The notes: a model not told the origin generated them from the sequence alone. Numbered from the stretch's first letter, positions 1-8,295 are shown. The stretch is DNA of 64,000 bases from Pelomonas dachongensis (GCF_043555865.1 NZ_JBIGHY010000004.1:442674-506673); one strand, 5' to 3'. Translations and numbers: made by a program.

Positions 1-159
1 CACGGGAGGCCGAAGCGCGGGGCGGGGCGTGTTCGCCTGTCGGTGAGATCCCAAAGGGCCGGGTATCTATTCAGCGGTTGCGCCGGGTTTGGCGTCGGCG
101 CTGCCCGGATTGGGGTCAGTCTTGCTGAAACCCCGGTGCCCGGCAGACTCAAGACAGCT

Positions 160-741
160 TCAGGCGGCTGTGGTCAACAGGTCGGCAATGAGCTGCAGTG
201 CGCTGAGCGCGGGTGCCGGATCACCGCTGTACTGGCTCTGCACGATGGCGCCATCAACGGCCGTGGCCAAGGCCTCGGCCGTGCGCCTTCGCCGATGCGA
301 CTGCGGCAGCAATGCCTCGATGGCATCGGTCATTTGCTGCTTGTGTTGACGTGTTGTCTCAACGACGGCAGGCAGTACCGGCCCCAACTCGCTGACACCA
401 TTGAGGAACGCACAGCCTCGGAAGTCACCGAGCGCCTGACCGCAGAACCATTCCTTCATCGCCGGCGGGATCGCCTGCGCACCCGCGGAAGTACCGCCGT
501 GACGCTCCAGGGCTTCGGTGAACCACTTTATCCACTGCTCGTGGCGATGGTTCAGGTACGCCTGTATGAGGTCGTTCTTGCTTGGAAAGTGCCGGTAGAA
601 GGTCACCTTGGTCACGCCGGCTTCGGCGATGACGCGGTCGATACCGGTGGCCCGGATTCCCTCGGCATAGAAGAGGTGATGCGCCGTGCGCAGGATGCGT
701 TCTCGGGCGGAGAGGTCGCCGGTGCCGATGTCATGGGTCAT
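160..741 (-). CDS. TetR/AcrR family transcriptional repressor
   Basis: A 193-residue one-domain-plus-ligand-domain regulator. The N-terminal helix-turn-helix spans about residues 13-60, with the classic TetR signature (GIRATGIDRVIAEAGVTKVTFYRHFPSK) split across helices 2 and 3. The C-terminal part, about 70-190, is the variable ligand-binding and dimerisation region. It starts at the ATG complementary to 739-741 and diverges from the SnoaL-like gene at 854. Two TAGACA-N4-TGTCTA palindromes lie in the 112 bp between them, so it probably represses itself and its neighbour. The effector is unknown. The family call is firm; the link to the catabolic operons downstream is only positional. Confidence 0.93.
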   Translation of the reverse strand: MTHDIGTGDLSARERILRTAHHLFYAEGIRATGIDRVIAEAGVTKVTFYRHFPSKNDLIQAYLNHRHEQWIKWFTEALERHGGTSAGAQAIPPAMKEWFCGQALGDFRGCAFLNGVSELGPVLPAVVETTRQHKQQMTDAIEALLPQSHRRRRTAEALATAVDGAIVQSQYSGDPAPALSALQLIADLLTTAA

Positions 742-748
742 GCAACGA

Positions 749-770
749 CTATAGACAGGTCTGTCTACAG
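749..770. promoter_or_regulatory. Probable TetR operator 1
   Basis: Inverted repeat with 10-bp arms CTATAGACAG and CTGTCTACAG around a GT centre, one arm mismatch. The core is TAGACA-N4-TGTCTA at 752-767. It begins 8 bp from the tetR start codon, where a bound repressor would block transcription of its own gene. The same core recurs at 789-804. Confidence 0.75.
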
Positions 771-785
771 GCGGCAGAATCCGCC

Positions 786-807
786 ATGTAGACAGAGTTG
801 TCTACAT
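786..807. promoter_or_regulatory. Probable TetR operator 2
   Basis: Perfect 9-bp arms ATGTAGACA and TGTCTACAT around GAGT. It shares the TAGACA-N4-TGTCTA core with the site at 752-767, centre to centre 37 bp. It sits 46 bp upstream of the divergent gene at 854, which suits repression of that gene. Confidence 0.75.
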
Positions 808-853
808 GCCGTCGGTCTTCGGCACCTCATGACCCTTACTGAAAGCCTCCGCC

Positions 854-1321
854 ATGGACACCCGCCTACCGCTGCCTCCCTTCAGCCGAGAAACCGCGGT
901 CCAGAAGATCCGCCTCGCAGAAGACGGCTGGAACACCCGCGATCCCGCACGCATCGTGCTTGCCTACAGCGCCGACACCGTCTGGCGCAATCGGGCGGAG
1001 TTCCCGCGCGGTCGGGTCCAGGCGCAGGCGCTGCTGGAACGCAAGTGGGCGCGTGAACTGGACTACCGACTGATCAAGGAGCTGTGGTCCTTCGACGGCA
1101 ATCGCATCGCGGTGCGCTTCGTCTACGAGTGGCACGACGATGCGGGTAACTGGTTCCGCAGCCATGGCAACGAGAACTGGGAGTTCGACGAACATGGCCT
1201 GATGACGCATCGTCACGCGAGCATCAATGACAGGCCGATCAAGGCCGAGGATCGCAAGTTCCACTGGCCGCTCGGCCGCCGCCCGGACGACCATCCAGGG
1301 CTGACCGACATGGGTCTTTGA
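854..1321 (+). CDS. SnoaL-like / DUF1348 nuclear transport factor 2 family protein
   Basis: A 155-residue single-domain protein. Its sequence (start PPFSRETAVQKIRLAEDGWN, then RNRAEFPRGR, FVYEWHDDAGNWFRSHGNENW and the C-terminal DRKFHWPLGRRPDDHPGL) is typical of the DUF1348 branch of the NTF2/SnoaL cone fold. Members are small cytoplasmic proteins, often under a TetR repressor, with no settled reaction; some SnoaL folds are isomerases, hydratases or cyclases. The ATG at 854 is the natural start, since the family begins just before the PPF motif. It is probably controlled by the TetR protein at 160-741. Confidence 0.9.
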   Translation: MDTRLPLPPFSRETAVQKIRLAEDGWNTRDPARIVLAYSADTVWRNRAEFPRGRVQAQALLERKWARELDYRLIKELWSFDGNRIAVRFVYEWHDDAGNWFRSHGNENWEFDEHGLMTHRHASINDRPIKAEDRKFHWPLGRRPDDHPGLTDMGL

Positions 1322-1428
1322 CTCGAAAGAGGGGTGCCGTTTGAAGCTTGTTCGCCGGAGTTGCCTGCTTTGACGGCAGTGGCGGCCTCACGCTGACGGT
1401 GCTGGCGCTCCTTTGAGGGCGGGGCCAC

Positions 1429-2253
1429 TCACCCGCCGGCCACAAACCCCAGCATCACCCCCGCCCGCTCCTCGCGCGCCATCCGCGCCTTCACACTCCC
1501 AGGGACCAACGCCGCAGCGGCATCCAGGTAGACCGCCAGCGGGTCGCCGTCGTCAGCCATCAGCAAGGTCGGGTGCTTCAACAGCGCCAGGCGCTCGGCG
1601 GTCGGGTGGGCAAAAACGGCCTGGTAGGCCAGGTGGTAGCTCGGCAAAGCCTTCAGCACGTCCACCACCAGCGCCTGCCGGGCGGCCGCAGGTGGCACGG
1701 CGTTGCTGTGCAGGCGATGCGCGGGGTCGGGCAGGTGGTAGGGGAAGTGCAGGAACATGCCTTCGACGAAATGCCAGGCCCACGCCAGATGGCCGCCGAA
1801 GTCATCGGGCACGACCGGCGGTGCGTAGCGGGCCACCATCTGCGCGCGCAGCTCGGGCTCGAACAGGCCGAGCCCGTCCAGCATCAACCGCCGCACGCGC
1901 GGGGGATGGCGCAGCGCCAGCTCCATGCCGATGTGCGCGCCGGTGTGCTGGCCGCAGAAGTCCACTTGGGCAATGCCCAGGCGGTCCAGCAGCTCGACCA
2001 TCTGCTCGACGTAGTCGGCCATGCAGGGCTGCGCCATCGGCAGCGGCTCGGAGTCGCCATTGCCGGGCATGTCCGGCGCGATGACGCGGCGGTGCGGCGC
2101 CAGTTGCTGCATCAGCGGCACCAGCCCGGCCGACGAGCCCGGCCCGGCATGGGCCAGCAGCAGCGGCAGCTCGCCGGGCCGGGCTTCGCCGGCCGCGCGG
2201 TAGTGCGCCAGCCGGCCGTCGGCCAGGCGCAGGAAGTGGCGGTCGATGAACAT
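1429..2253 (-). CDS. Alpha/beta-hydrolase-fold protein with His at the nucleophile position
   Basis: A 274-residue cytoplasmic alpha/beta-hydrolase-fold protein: oxyanion-side HAGPG motif near residue 35, then APDMPGNGDSEP, and a nucleophile elbow that reads GQHTGAHIG. The usual G-x-Ser-x-G is therefore G-Q-His-T-G, so the canonical serine is missing. Proteins with an HTG elbow recur as a subgroup of this fold and may be lyase-like or unusual hydrolases; the reaction is not known. It is the last gene of the long minus-strand operon, 2 bp after the bicupin gene. An ATG start fits. The fold is sure, the activity is not. Confidence 0.85.
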   Translation of the reverse strand: MFIDRHFLRLADGRLAHYRAAGEARPGELPLLLAHAGPGSSAGLVPLMQQLAPHRRVIAPDMPGNGDSEPLPMAQPCMADYVEQMVELLDRLGIAQVDFCGQHTGAHIGMELALRHPPRVRRLMLDGLGLFEPELRAQMVARYAPPVVPDDFGGHLAWAWHFVEGMFLHFPYHLPDPAHRLHSNAVPPAAARQALVVDVLKALPSYHLAYQAVFAHPTAERLALLKHPTLLMADDGDPLAVYLDAAAALVPGSVKARMAREERAGVMLGFVAGG

Positions 2254-2255
2254 CG

Positions 2256-3101
2256 TCAGTAGCTGCGCGCCGGGTGCCAGGGCACATCGCGCAGGTGGCT
2301 CATCTCAGGCGGCAGCACGGGCGCATAGGGCTGGTGGAAATCGAACGGCGCTTCGTCGGCCGTCCAGACGTTGACGTGGCGGCCGCCGACGAAGCGGATC
2401 AGCGCGACGCAGCCCCAGCGCGTGCCGAAGGGCCCGTGCGGGATGCCCGGTGGCCGCCAGAAGTAGGCGCCGGCATGCATCTCGCCGTGCGGGCCCACCA
2501 GCGAGCCGGCGATGACGAAGCACTCCTCCACCACGGGGTGCGATTCGCGCGGGCCCTGCGAGCCGGGCGGCTCGGAGTGAGGCAGCATCATCGACAGGAA
2601 GGTGCGCTCGCCCGTCACCGGGTCGGTGCGCAGGTCCTTGCGCGAAATGCCCAGGTGGGCGAGCTTCTGGTCGTTGAGCCGCATGTCCCAGGGCATGTGC
2701 AGCACGTCGCGCTGCCCGATGGCCGGCAGGCCAGCCTGCGGCACCGGACGGCCCAGCTCGGGCCGGGCGTCGAAGAAGGTCAGCACGACGGCGCCGCGCA
2801 GCGTCGACATCGAGCGGCGCAGCAGGCCGCGCGGCACCTGGCCGTAGTGGTCGGCGCCGAAGCGCACGCCGTTGATCTCCAGCTCGCCCTCCAGCACGTA
2901 GAACTCCTCGGCGGCGTCGAGGGATTCGTCGGCCAGGCGCGACCAGCCGGCGGGGTAGCGGATCAGGCAGGTGCAGGCGCCGGTACCGGCGTCGCGGCTG
3001 AGGTATTTGTACTCGGCGTCGGGCCGCGCCGCGCCGGGCGGGATGCGGCGCCACGGCAGCATCTGCGCCTGGACGAACTCGGTGTGCGGGCGGTCGAGCA
3101 C
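2256..3101 (-). CDS. Bicupin, DUF4437-like
   Basis: A 281-residue protein with two cupin halves. The first has AEEFYVLEGELEINGVRFG around residues 65-83; the second has HPVVEECFVIAGSLVGPHGEM and GAYFWRPPGIPHGPFG around residues 185-222. This fits DUF4437-type bicupins, which are presumed metal-binding but have no assigned reaction; ring-cleaving dioxygenase or isomerase chemistry is possible. The start codon is GTG (complement of 3099-3101), just after the leuD stop, so translation is probably coupled. There is no signal peptide. Its place between a LeuCD hydratase and an alpha/beta-fold protein suggests action on a small acid or ring-opened intermediate. Confidence 0.8.
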   Translation of the reverse strand: MLDRPHTEFVQAQMLPWRRIPPGAARPDAEYKYLSRDAGTGACTCLIRYPAGWSRLADESLDAAEEFYVLEGELEINGVRFGADHYGQVPRGLLRRSMSTLRGAVVLTFFDARPELGRPVPQAGLPAIGQRDVLHMPWDMRLNDQKLAHLGISRKDLRTDPVTGERTFLSMMLPHSEPPGSQGPRESHPVVEECFVIAGSLVGPHGEMHAGAYFWRPPGIPHGPFGTRWGCVALIRFVGGRHVNVWTADEAPFDFHQPYAPVLPPEMSHLRDVPWHPARSY

Positions 3102-3102
3102 G

Positions 3103-3720
3103 TCAGTTCCCGTAGATCCACGGCCGCGCCTGGCGGTCGGCGGCCTGGAAGGCGTCGATGGTGGCGCTGGAGGCCAGCGTCAGCGCGATCGGGTCCAGTC
3201 CCTTCAGCAGCATCTCGCGCTGGCTGGCGGCGATCTCGAACGGGTAGGCCTTGCCGGCGGCGTCGTTGACGACGCAGCGCTGCAGGTCCACGCTGAGCTT
3301 GCGGCCCTGCGGGTCGGCCGCCACCGAGGCGGCCAGCGCGTTGACCTGGGCCTCGGGCAGCACGACGGGCAGCAGGCCGTTGCGCACGCAGTTGCCCGCA
3401 AAGATGGCTCCGAAGCTGGGTGCGATGAGGGCGCGGATGCCGTACTCCTTCAGCGCCCAGACGGCGTGCTCGCGCGACGAGCCGCAGCCGAAGTTCAGCC
3501 CGGCCAGCAGGATGCTGCTGCCGCGCTGGTTGACCCGGTTCAACACGAAGTTGGGGTCGGGCTCGCGCGCCTGCACGTAGCGCCAGCCGGCGAACAGGCC
3601 GCCCGCGAGGCCGGTCTTGGAGACCGTCTTCATCTCGCGCGACGGGATGATGGCGTCGGTGTCGATGTTGCTGCGCAGCAGCGCCGCGGCGACGCCGGTG
3701 TGGGTGATGAACGGTTCCAT
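3103..3720 (-). CDS. leuD: 3-isopropylmalate dehydratase small subunit homologue (LeuD-like, copy 1)
   Basis: A 205-residue aconitase swivel-domain subunit. Hallmarks are SNIDTDAIIPSR near the N-terminus and NFGCGSSREHAVWAL in the middle, the latter being the LeuD substrate-binding motif. It pairs with the LeuC-like gene directly upstream (1-bp gap) to form a (de)hydratase of branched malate-type acids. There is no leuA or leuB nearby; instead CaiB and HMG-CoA-lyase-type genes are in the same operon. A catabolic hydratase acting on an alkylated maleate or citramalate-type acid is therefore more likely than leucine biosynthesis. A second pair lies at 22496-24531. Confidence 0.9.
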   Translation of the reverse strand: MEPFITHTGVAAALLRSNIDTDAIIPSREMKTVSKTGLAGGLFAGWRYVQAREPDPNFVLNRVNQRGSSILLAGLNFGCGSSREHAVWALKEYGIRALIAPSFGAIFAGNCVRNGLLPVVLPEAQVNALAASVAADPQGRKLSVDLQRCVVNDAAGKAYPFEIAASQREMLLKGLDPIALTLASSATIDAFQAADRQARPWIYGN

Positions 3721-3721
3721 G

Positions 3722-5128
3722 TCAGAGCAGGGCGCGAGGGTCGGCGATGCAGCCGGCGATGGCCGAGGCTGCCACGGTGACCGGGCTGGCCAGGTGGGTG
3801 CGCGTCTGCGGGCCCTGGCGGCTCTCGAAGTTGCGGTTGGTGGTGCTGACGACGCGCTGGCGCAGGCCGAAGCTCTCGCCGCCGGCGTAGAAGCACATCG
3901 AGCAGCCGGACTCGCGCCACTCGAAGCCGGCGTCCAGGAACACCTGGTGCAGCCCTTCGGCCTCCGCGGCGAGCTTGACCTGCGTGGAGCCCGGTACGCA
4001 GATGGCCTTCACGCCCTCGGCCACGCGGCGGCCCCGCAGCACGGCGGCGGCGGCGCGCAGGTCGGACAGGCGGCTGTTGGTGCAGGAGCCGATGAAGGCC
4101 GCGTCGATGGGTGTGCCGGCCAGCGCCTGGCCGGGTTGCAGGTCCATGTAGGCCAGCGCCTTGTGCATGGCTTCCTGCGTGGCGCGGTCGGCCGCGTCGG
4201 CCGGGTCGGGCACGCGGGCGTCCACGCCCACTGCGTGCTGCGGGCTGGTGCCCCAGGTCAGCATCGGGTGCAAGGTGCTGACCTCCATGCGCGTCTGGGC
4301 ATCGAACACCGCATCGGCGTCGCTGCGCAGTCCGCGCCAGGTGGCGCAGGCACGCTCCCAGTCGTCGCCCTTCGGCGCGAACGGGCGGCCCTGGAGGTAG
4401 GCCAGCGTGGCCTCGTCCGGCGCGATCACGCCGGTGAAGGCCGAGAACTCCACGGCCATGTTGCACAGGGTCATGCGCGCTTCCATGCCCAGTGCACGCA
4501 CTGCCTCGCCATCGAACTCCACCACCGCGCCGCGCGCACCGGAGGCGCTGTCGCGGGCGATCAGCGCGAGGATCATGTCCTTGGCGCCCACGCCTGGCGG
4601 CAGCGTGCCGTCGAAGGTCACCCGCATCGACTTCGGCTTGACGACGCGCAGCGTCTGCGTGGCCAGCGCGTGCTCGGCCTCCGACGAACCGATGCCCCAG
4701 GCCAGCGCGCCCAGGGCGCCCTGCGTGCAGGTGTGGCTGTCCGGGCACACGACGGTGGCGCCCGGCAGCACGATGCCCTGCTCGGGCGACACCACATGGA
4801 CGATGCCCTGGCGCGGGTCGCCCAGGTCGAAGAGCTGGATGCCGCTCTTGGCCGTCTGCTCGCGCGTGATGCGGATGAAGGCCTCGCCGCCGGGCATCAA
4901 GGTGTTGTCGCTGCGGCCCGGGACCGTGTCGACGATGTGGTCCAGCGTCGCGAAGGCCAGCTGCGGGTTGCGCACCGTGTGCCCGGCTTCGGCCAGCGCC
5001 TGCAGCGCCACGCCGCCGGTACGCTCGTGCAGGAACACGCGGTCGATGTGGATCAGGCTGTCGCCCTCGTCCAGCTCGGCCACCCGATGCTGGCGCCAGA
5101 GCTTCTCGAACAGGGAAAGTCCGGTCAT
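3722..5128 (-). CDS. leuC: 3-isopropylmalate dehydratase large subunit homologue (LeuC-like, copy 1)
   Basis: A 468-residue [4Fe-4S] hydro-lyase subunit. The start is the ATG complementary to 5126-5128 (MTGLSLFEKLWRQH), which matches the family's N-terminus; longer upstream reading is not family-like. Cluster ligands are in FIGSCTNSR and in SGCSMCFYAGGESF. Other landmarks are IDRVFLHE and DSHTCTQGALGALAWGIG. The usual CGDSHT reads CPDSHT and the usual CLAMNPD stretch reads CFYAGGE, so this is a divergent paralogue rather than a housekeeping LeuC. It works with the LeuD-like subunit next door. The substrate is inferred to be a maleate or citraconate-type acid made by the amidases upstream. Confidence 0.9.
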   Translation of the reverse strand: MTGLSLFEKLWRQHRVAELDEGDSLIHIDRVFLHERTGGVALQALAEAGHTVRNPQLAFATLDHIVDTVPGRSDNTLMPGGEAFIRITREQTAKSGIQLFDLGDPRQGIVHVVSPEQGIVLPGATVVCPDSHTCTQGALGALAWGIGSSEAEHALATQTLRVVKPKSMRVTFDGTLPPGVGAKDMILALIARDSASGARGAVVEFDGEAVRALGMEARMTLCNMAVEFSAFTGVIAPDEATLAYLQGRPFAPKGDDWERACATWRGLRSDADAVFDAQTRMEVSTLHPMLTWGTSPQHAVGVDARVPDPADAADRATQEAMHKALAYMDLQPGQALAGTPIDAAFIGSCTNSRLSDLRAAAAVLRGRRVAEGVKAICVPGSTQVKLAAEAEGLHQVFLDAGFEWRESGCSMCFYAGGESFGLRQRVVSTTNRNFESRQGPQTRTHLASPVTVAASAIAGCIADPRALL

Positions 5129-5201
5129 TGCTGCACCCTTCGGCCTGCCGCCTGTCCCGCCAGGCGGGAGCGAGCTTGCTTGGGACGGCCCTGCGCGGCG
5201 C

Positions 5202-6407
5202 TCATGGGTGCAGCACGCCTTGCGCGACCAGCGCGTCCACGTCGGCCCCGCTGAGGCCCCGTGCCAGCAGCAGCTCACGGTTGTTGGCGCCGACCTGCGG
5301 CAGGTCGTGGCGCAGCCCGAAGCGGCGGCCGTCCATCTCGATGGGCAGCGCCGGCAGCCGGGTGCTGCGGCCGTCCGGCAGCGTCACCGGCACCAGGCCG
5401 CCCGCGGCGTTCAAGTGGGGGTCGTCCAGCAGTTCCTCGGGCTTGGCGATGGGCGCGAACGGCAGGCCCGTCGCCTCCAGCCGGGCCATCAGGCCGGCCT
5501 TGTCGAACTGTCGGAAACGCTCGCGGATGACGGGCAGCGTGCGCTCGCGCTGGCGTACGCGCTCGGTGTTGCCGGCCAGGCTGGCGTCGGCCAGGAAGTC
5601 GTCGAAGCCGAAGGCCTCGCAGAACTTGCGCCATTGCGTGTCGCTGACGACGGCGGCGAACACGCGCTCGCCGTCGCCGGCCTCGAACACGTCGTACACG
5701 GCCCAGGCCGACTGGCGGATGGACATGGGCGGCGCAGCCTTGCCGGTGACGGCGAACTGCGCCATGTGCTGGCCCACGAGAAAGGCCGTCGTCTCGTACA
5801 GCGAGGTGGTGATGCGCTGACCGCGGCCGGTGCGGTGGCGCTGCTCCAGCGCGCCGAGGATGCCGATGACGCCGAACATCGCGCCCGTCACGTCGATGAC
5901 CGAGGCGCCGGCACGCATGGGCTTGTCGGGCAGGCCCGTCATGTAGGCCAGTCCGCCCATCATCTGGGCCACTTCGTCCAGCGCGGTGCGGTGCTCGTAA
6001 GGCCCCGTGAGGAAGCCCTTGCCTGAGCAGTAGATCAGGCGCGGGTTGGTGGCGGCCAGCGCGTCGTAGCCGAAGCCCAGCTCGTCCATCGAGCCGGCAC
6101 GGAAGTTCTCGATGACGATGTCGGCGTCGCTCAGCAGCTGCTGCACGATCTCGCGGCCCTTGGCCGACTTGGTGTCGATGGCCAGGCTCTTCTTGTTGCG
6201 GTTGTACATCGCGAAGTAGCCGGCGCCGGAGCCGCTCAGGCGGCGCGTGTTGTCGCCCTGCACGGGCTCGACCTTGGTCACGTCGGCGCCCATGTCGGCG
6301 AGGATGATGCCGATGCTGGGGCCCATCACCATGTGGGTGAACTCGATCACCTTCAGGCCGGCCAGGGGAAGGTCAGACGGGGCGGGCGGGTCTTGCGGAG
6401 TCGTCAT
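5202..6407 (-). CDS. CaiB/BaiF family (class III) CoA-transferase
   Basis: A 401-residue formyl-CoA-transferase-type enzyme. It opens with LPLAGLKVIEFTHMVMGPSIG, followed by GADVTKVEPVQGDNTRR, NRNKKSLAIDTKS and VIENFRAGSMDELGFGY. The catalytic aspartate is expected in ASVIDVTGAMFG. These enzymes move CoA from a donor such as succinyl-CoA to a carboxylate through an aspartyl-CoA anhydride. The start overlaps the stop of the HMG-CoA-lyase-type gene (ATGA), so the two are probably co-translated. Together they look like an activate-then-cleave pair for a 3-hydroxy acid, as in itaconate or citramalate breakdown. The acceptor acid is unknown. Confidence 0.95.
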   Translation of the reverse strand: MTTPQDPPAPSDLPLAGLKVIEFTHMVMGPSIGIILADMGADVTKVEPVQGDNTRRLSGSGAGYFAMYNRNKKSLAIDTKSAKGREIVQQLLSDADIVIENFRAGSMDELGFGYDALAATNPRLIYCSGKGFLTGPYEHRTALDEVAQMMGGLAYMTGLPDKPMRAGASVIDVTGAMFGVIGILGALEQRHRTGRGQRITTSLYETTAFLVGQHMAQFAVTGKAAPPMSIRQSAWAVYDVFEAGDGERVFAAVVSDTQWRKFCEAFGFDDFLADASLAGNTERVRQRERTLPVIRERFRQFDKAGLMARLEATGLPFAPIAKPEELLDDPHLNAAGGLVPVTLPDGRSTRLPALPIEMDGRRFGLRHDLPQVGANNRELLLARGLSGADVDALVAQGVLHP

Positions 6408-7369
6408 GCGTTGTCGGTCTTCTGGGGAGTGGCGGGCACGAAGCCCTTGGGCAGGCCGGCCAGCGGCGTCAGGCCGTACAACGGCTCGCCCGGCAGTGCG
6501 GCGGCCAGCAGCTCGCGCGTGGCGAACAGCGCCTCGATGTCAATGCCGGTGCGCAGGCCCATGGCTTCGAGCATGAAGACCAGGTCCTCCGTGACGATGT
6601 TGCCGCTGGCGCCCGGCGCGAACGGGCAGCCGCCCAGGCCGCCCAGCGAGGCGTCCAGCGTGGTCAGGCCCACGTCCAGCGCGGCCACCACGTTGGCCAG
6701 GCCCTGGCCGCGCGTGTTGTGCAGGTGGATGCCTGTCAGCTGGTCGCGGCCCACGGCCGACCAGACGGCGCGGATCAGCCGCCGCACCTGGGCCGGGTTG
6801 GCATAGCCCGTCGTGTCGGACAGGCCTACCTCGTCGCAGCCGGCTTCCATCAGCGCCACGGCCAGTTCCAGCACGCGGCGCTCCGGCACCACGCCTTCCA
6901 GCGTGCAGCCGAAGGCCGTCGACAGCCCGCCCTCCAGATGCGGTCGCTCGCCGGTGGGCAGGCTGTGGATGAGGGCCGAGATCTGGCGCACCTCGTCCAG
7001 CATCTGTGCGTGGCTGCGGCGCACATTGCGCAGGCTGTGCGTCTCGCTGACCGACAGCGGAATGGTGATCTTGTGCGCGCCTGCGGCGATGGCGGCCTGA
7101 GCGCCCTTGAGGTTGGGCACCAGCACGGCGACATTGAGGCCAGGGATCGTGCGCGCATGCGCCACGATTTCGGCCGTGTCGGCCAGCTGTGGCAGCACGT
7201 GGGCCGGCACGAAGGAGCCGACCTCGATCTCGGCCACGCCGGCCGCCGCCGCCGCGCTGACCCAGGCCTTCTTGTCGTCGGTGGCCATGATGGCTGCGAT
7301 GCTCTGCAGGCCGTCGCGCGGGCCAACTTCGCTGATGAGAACGTCGCGCTCAGTTGGGGTGTTCGTCAT
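6404..7369 (-). CDS. Hydroxymethylglutaryl-CoA lyase family enzyme
   Basis: A 321-residue TIM-barrel Claisen lyase. Active-site motifs are intact: EVGPRDGLQ at residues 14-22, GLSDTTGYA, the metal-binding HLHNTRGQG, and the signature GGLGGCPFAPGASGN with its catalytic cysteine. It cleaves HMG-CoA or a related 3-hydroxy-3-alkylacyl-CoA to an acyl-CoA plus a keto acid. The ATG complementary to 7367-7369 gives the family's normal length and overlaps the stop of the upstream amidase gene. Beside CaiB and LeuCD it may be a (alkyl)citramalyl-CoA-type lyase rather than a leucine-catabolic HMG-CoA lyase; no other leucine-degradation gene is here. Confidence 0.93.
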   Translation of the reverse strand: MTNTPTERDVLISEVGPRDGLQSIAAIMATDDKKAWVSAAAAAGVAEIEVGSFVPAHVLPQLADTAEIVAHARTIPGLNVAVLVPNLKGAQAAIAAGAHKITIPLSVSETHSLRNVRRSHAQMLDEVRQISALIHSLPTGERPHLEGGLSTAFGCTLEGVVPERRVLELAVALMEAGCDEVGLSDTTGYANPAQVRRLIRAVWSAVGRDQLTGIHLHNTRGQGLANVVAALDVGLTTLDASLGGLGGCPFAPGASGNIVTEDLVFMLEAMGLRTGIDIEALFATRELLAAALPGEPLYGLTPLAGLPKGFVPATPQKTDNA

Positions 7370-8295
7370 GCGGCCACCTCGTTGGCTGCGAACGCGTCGA
7401 TGATCTCGCCAGGCTGCGCCTGCCAGACCTCGGCGGAAGCGCTGATGTGCTGCAGTACCGTCTCCAGGTGCTTGATGCGGTGGGGCTGGCCCATCACCCA
7501 GGGGTGCAGCGACAGGCTGAGCAGCCGGCCGCCCTGCTCGCGGGCTTCGGCCAGCAGTAGGTCGAAGGCATCCATCACCTGTTCCGCCCAGGAGGCCTCG
7601 GCATGCAGGTTGTCCATGACGACGAAACGGTCCTCGATCTCGGTGGTCAGCGGCAGGTTCCACAGGCTGCCCTGGGCGGTGTGGAAGGCGTAGGGCAGCT
7701 CGTCGTTGACCCAGTCGCAGAAGTAGTCGATACCCTCGGCCTTGAGCAGCTCGGGTGTGTGGGGGCTTTGCAGCTTGCCGGGGCTGAGCCATCCGCGCAC
7801 GGGCTGGCCGCTGGCCTCGCGCAGCGTGGCGAGCGAGCGCTGCACGATGGCGCGCTCTTCGTCTGCTGCCAGGCCGCCGACATGCGGCGTGTCCATGGAC
7901 CAGGAGTGGCCCAGCACCTCGTCGCCGCGCGCGCGGATGTCGGCCATCAGCGCCGGGTAGCGCAGCGCCAGCTCGGCGTTGATGGCGAAGCTGGGCCGGA
8001 TGGCGAAGCGGTCGAACGCACGCAGGAAGCGGTAGATGCCCACGCGGTTGCCGTAGTCGCGCAGCGTGAAGTGGCGCAGGTCGGGGTAAGGCATGGTCAT
8101 GGAGCCGGGCAGCTTCAGGTTGGCCGACGGGTTCATCGGGAAGTGCTGCAGGCTCACGTTGACCCAGACCGCCAGCGGCTTGGCCCCGGGCCAGCGCACG
8201 GGCGGGCGGGCGGCCAGCAGCGACCAGTCGTAGCGGTCATGGTCCATGCCGTAGCGGCGCTGCGGGTAGGCGAGGTGCGCTTGATCGAGGGCCAT
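7366..8295 (-). CDS. Polysaccharide-deacetylase family protein, PuuE/cyclic-imidase type (copy 1)
   Basis: A 309-residue cytoplasmic NodB-fold protein without signal peptide. Motifs run RHFTLRDYGNRVGIYR (75-90), EVLGHSWSMDTPH (126-138), YFCDWVNDELPY (191-202) and SLHPWVMGQPHRI (262-274). This DYGNRVG / CDxxND / LHPW..GQPHR set belongs to the branch with PuuE-type allantoinases, which opens cyclic amides or imides, not to chitin or peptidoglycan deacetylases. The start overlaps the stop of the second paralogue (TGATG), and its own stop overlaps the lyase start. With the isochorismatase-type amidase it could convert a cyclic imide to half-amide and then diacid. Confidence 0.88.
   Translation of the reverse strand: MALDQAHLAYPQRRYGMDHDRYDWSLLAARPPVRWPGAKPLAVWVNVSLQHFPMNPSANLKLPGSMTMPYPDLRHFTLRDYGNRVGIYRFLRAFDRFAIRPSFAINAELALRYPALMADIRARGDEVLGHSWSMDTPHVGGLAADEERAIVQRSLATLREASGQPVRGWLSPGKLQSPHTPELLKAEGIDYFCDWVNDELPYAFHTAQGSLWNLPLTTEIEDRFVVMDNLHAEASWAEQVMDAFDLLLAEAREQGGRLLSLSLHPWVMGQPHRIKHLETVLQHISASAEVWQAQPGEIIDAFAANEVAA

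Noticed and set aside
3103..5128. Leucine biosynthesis operon
   Set aside because: LeuCD homologues are present twice but no leuA or leuB is near either pair; neighbours are catabolic.
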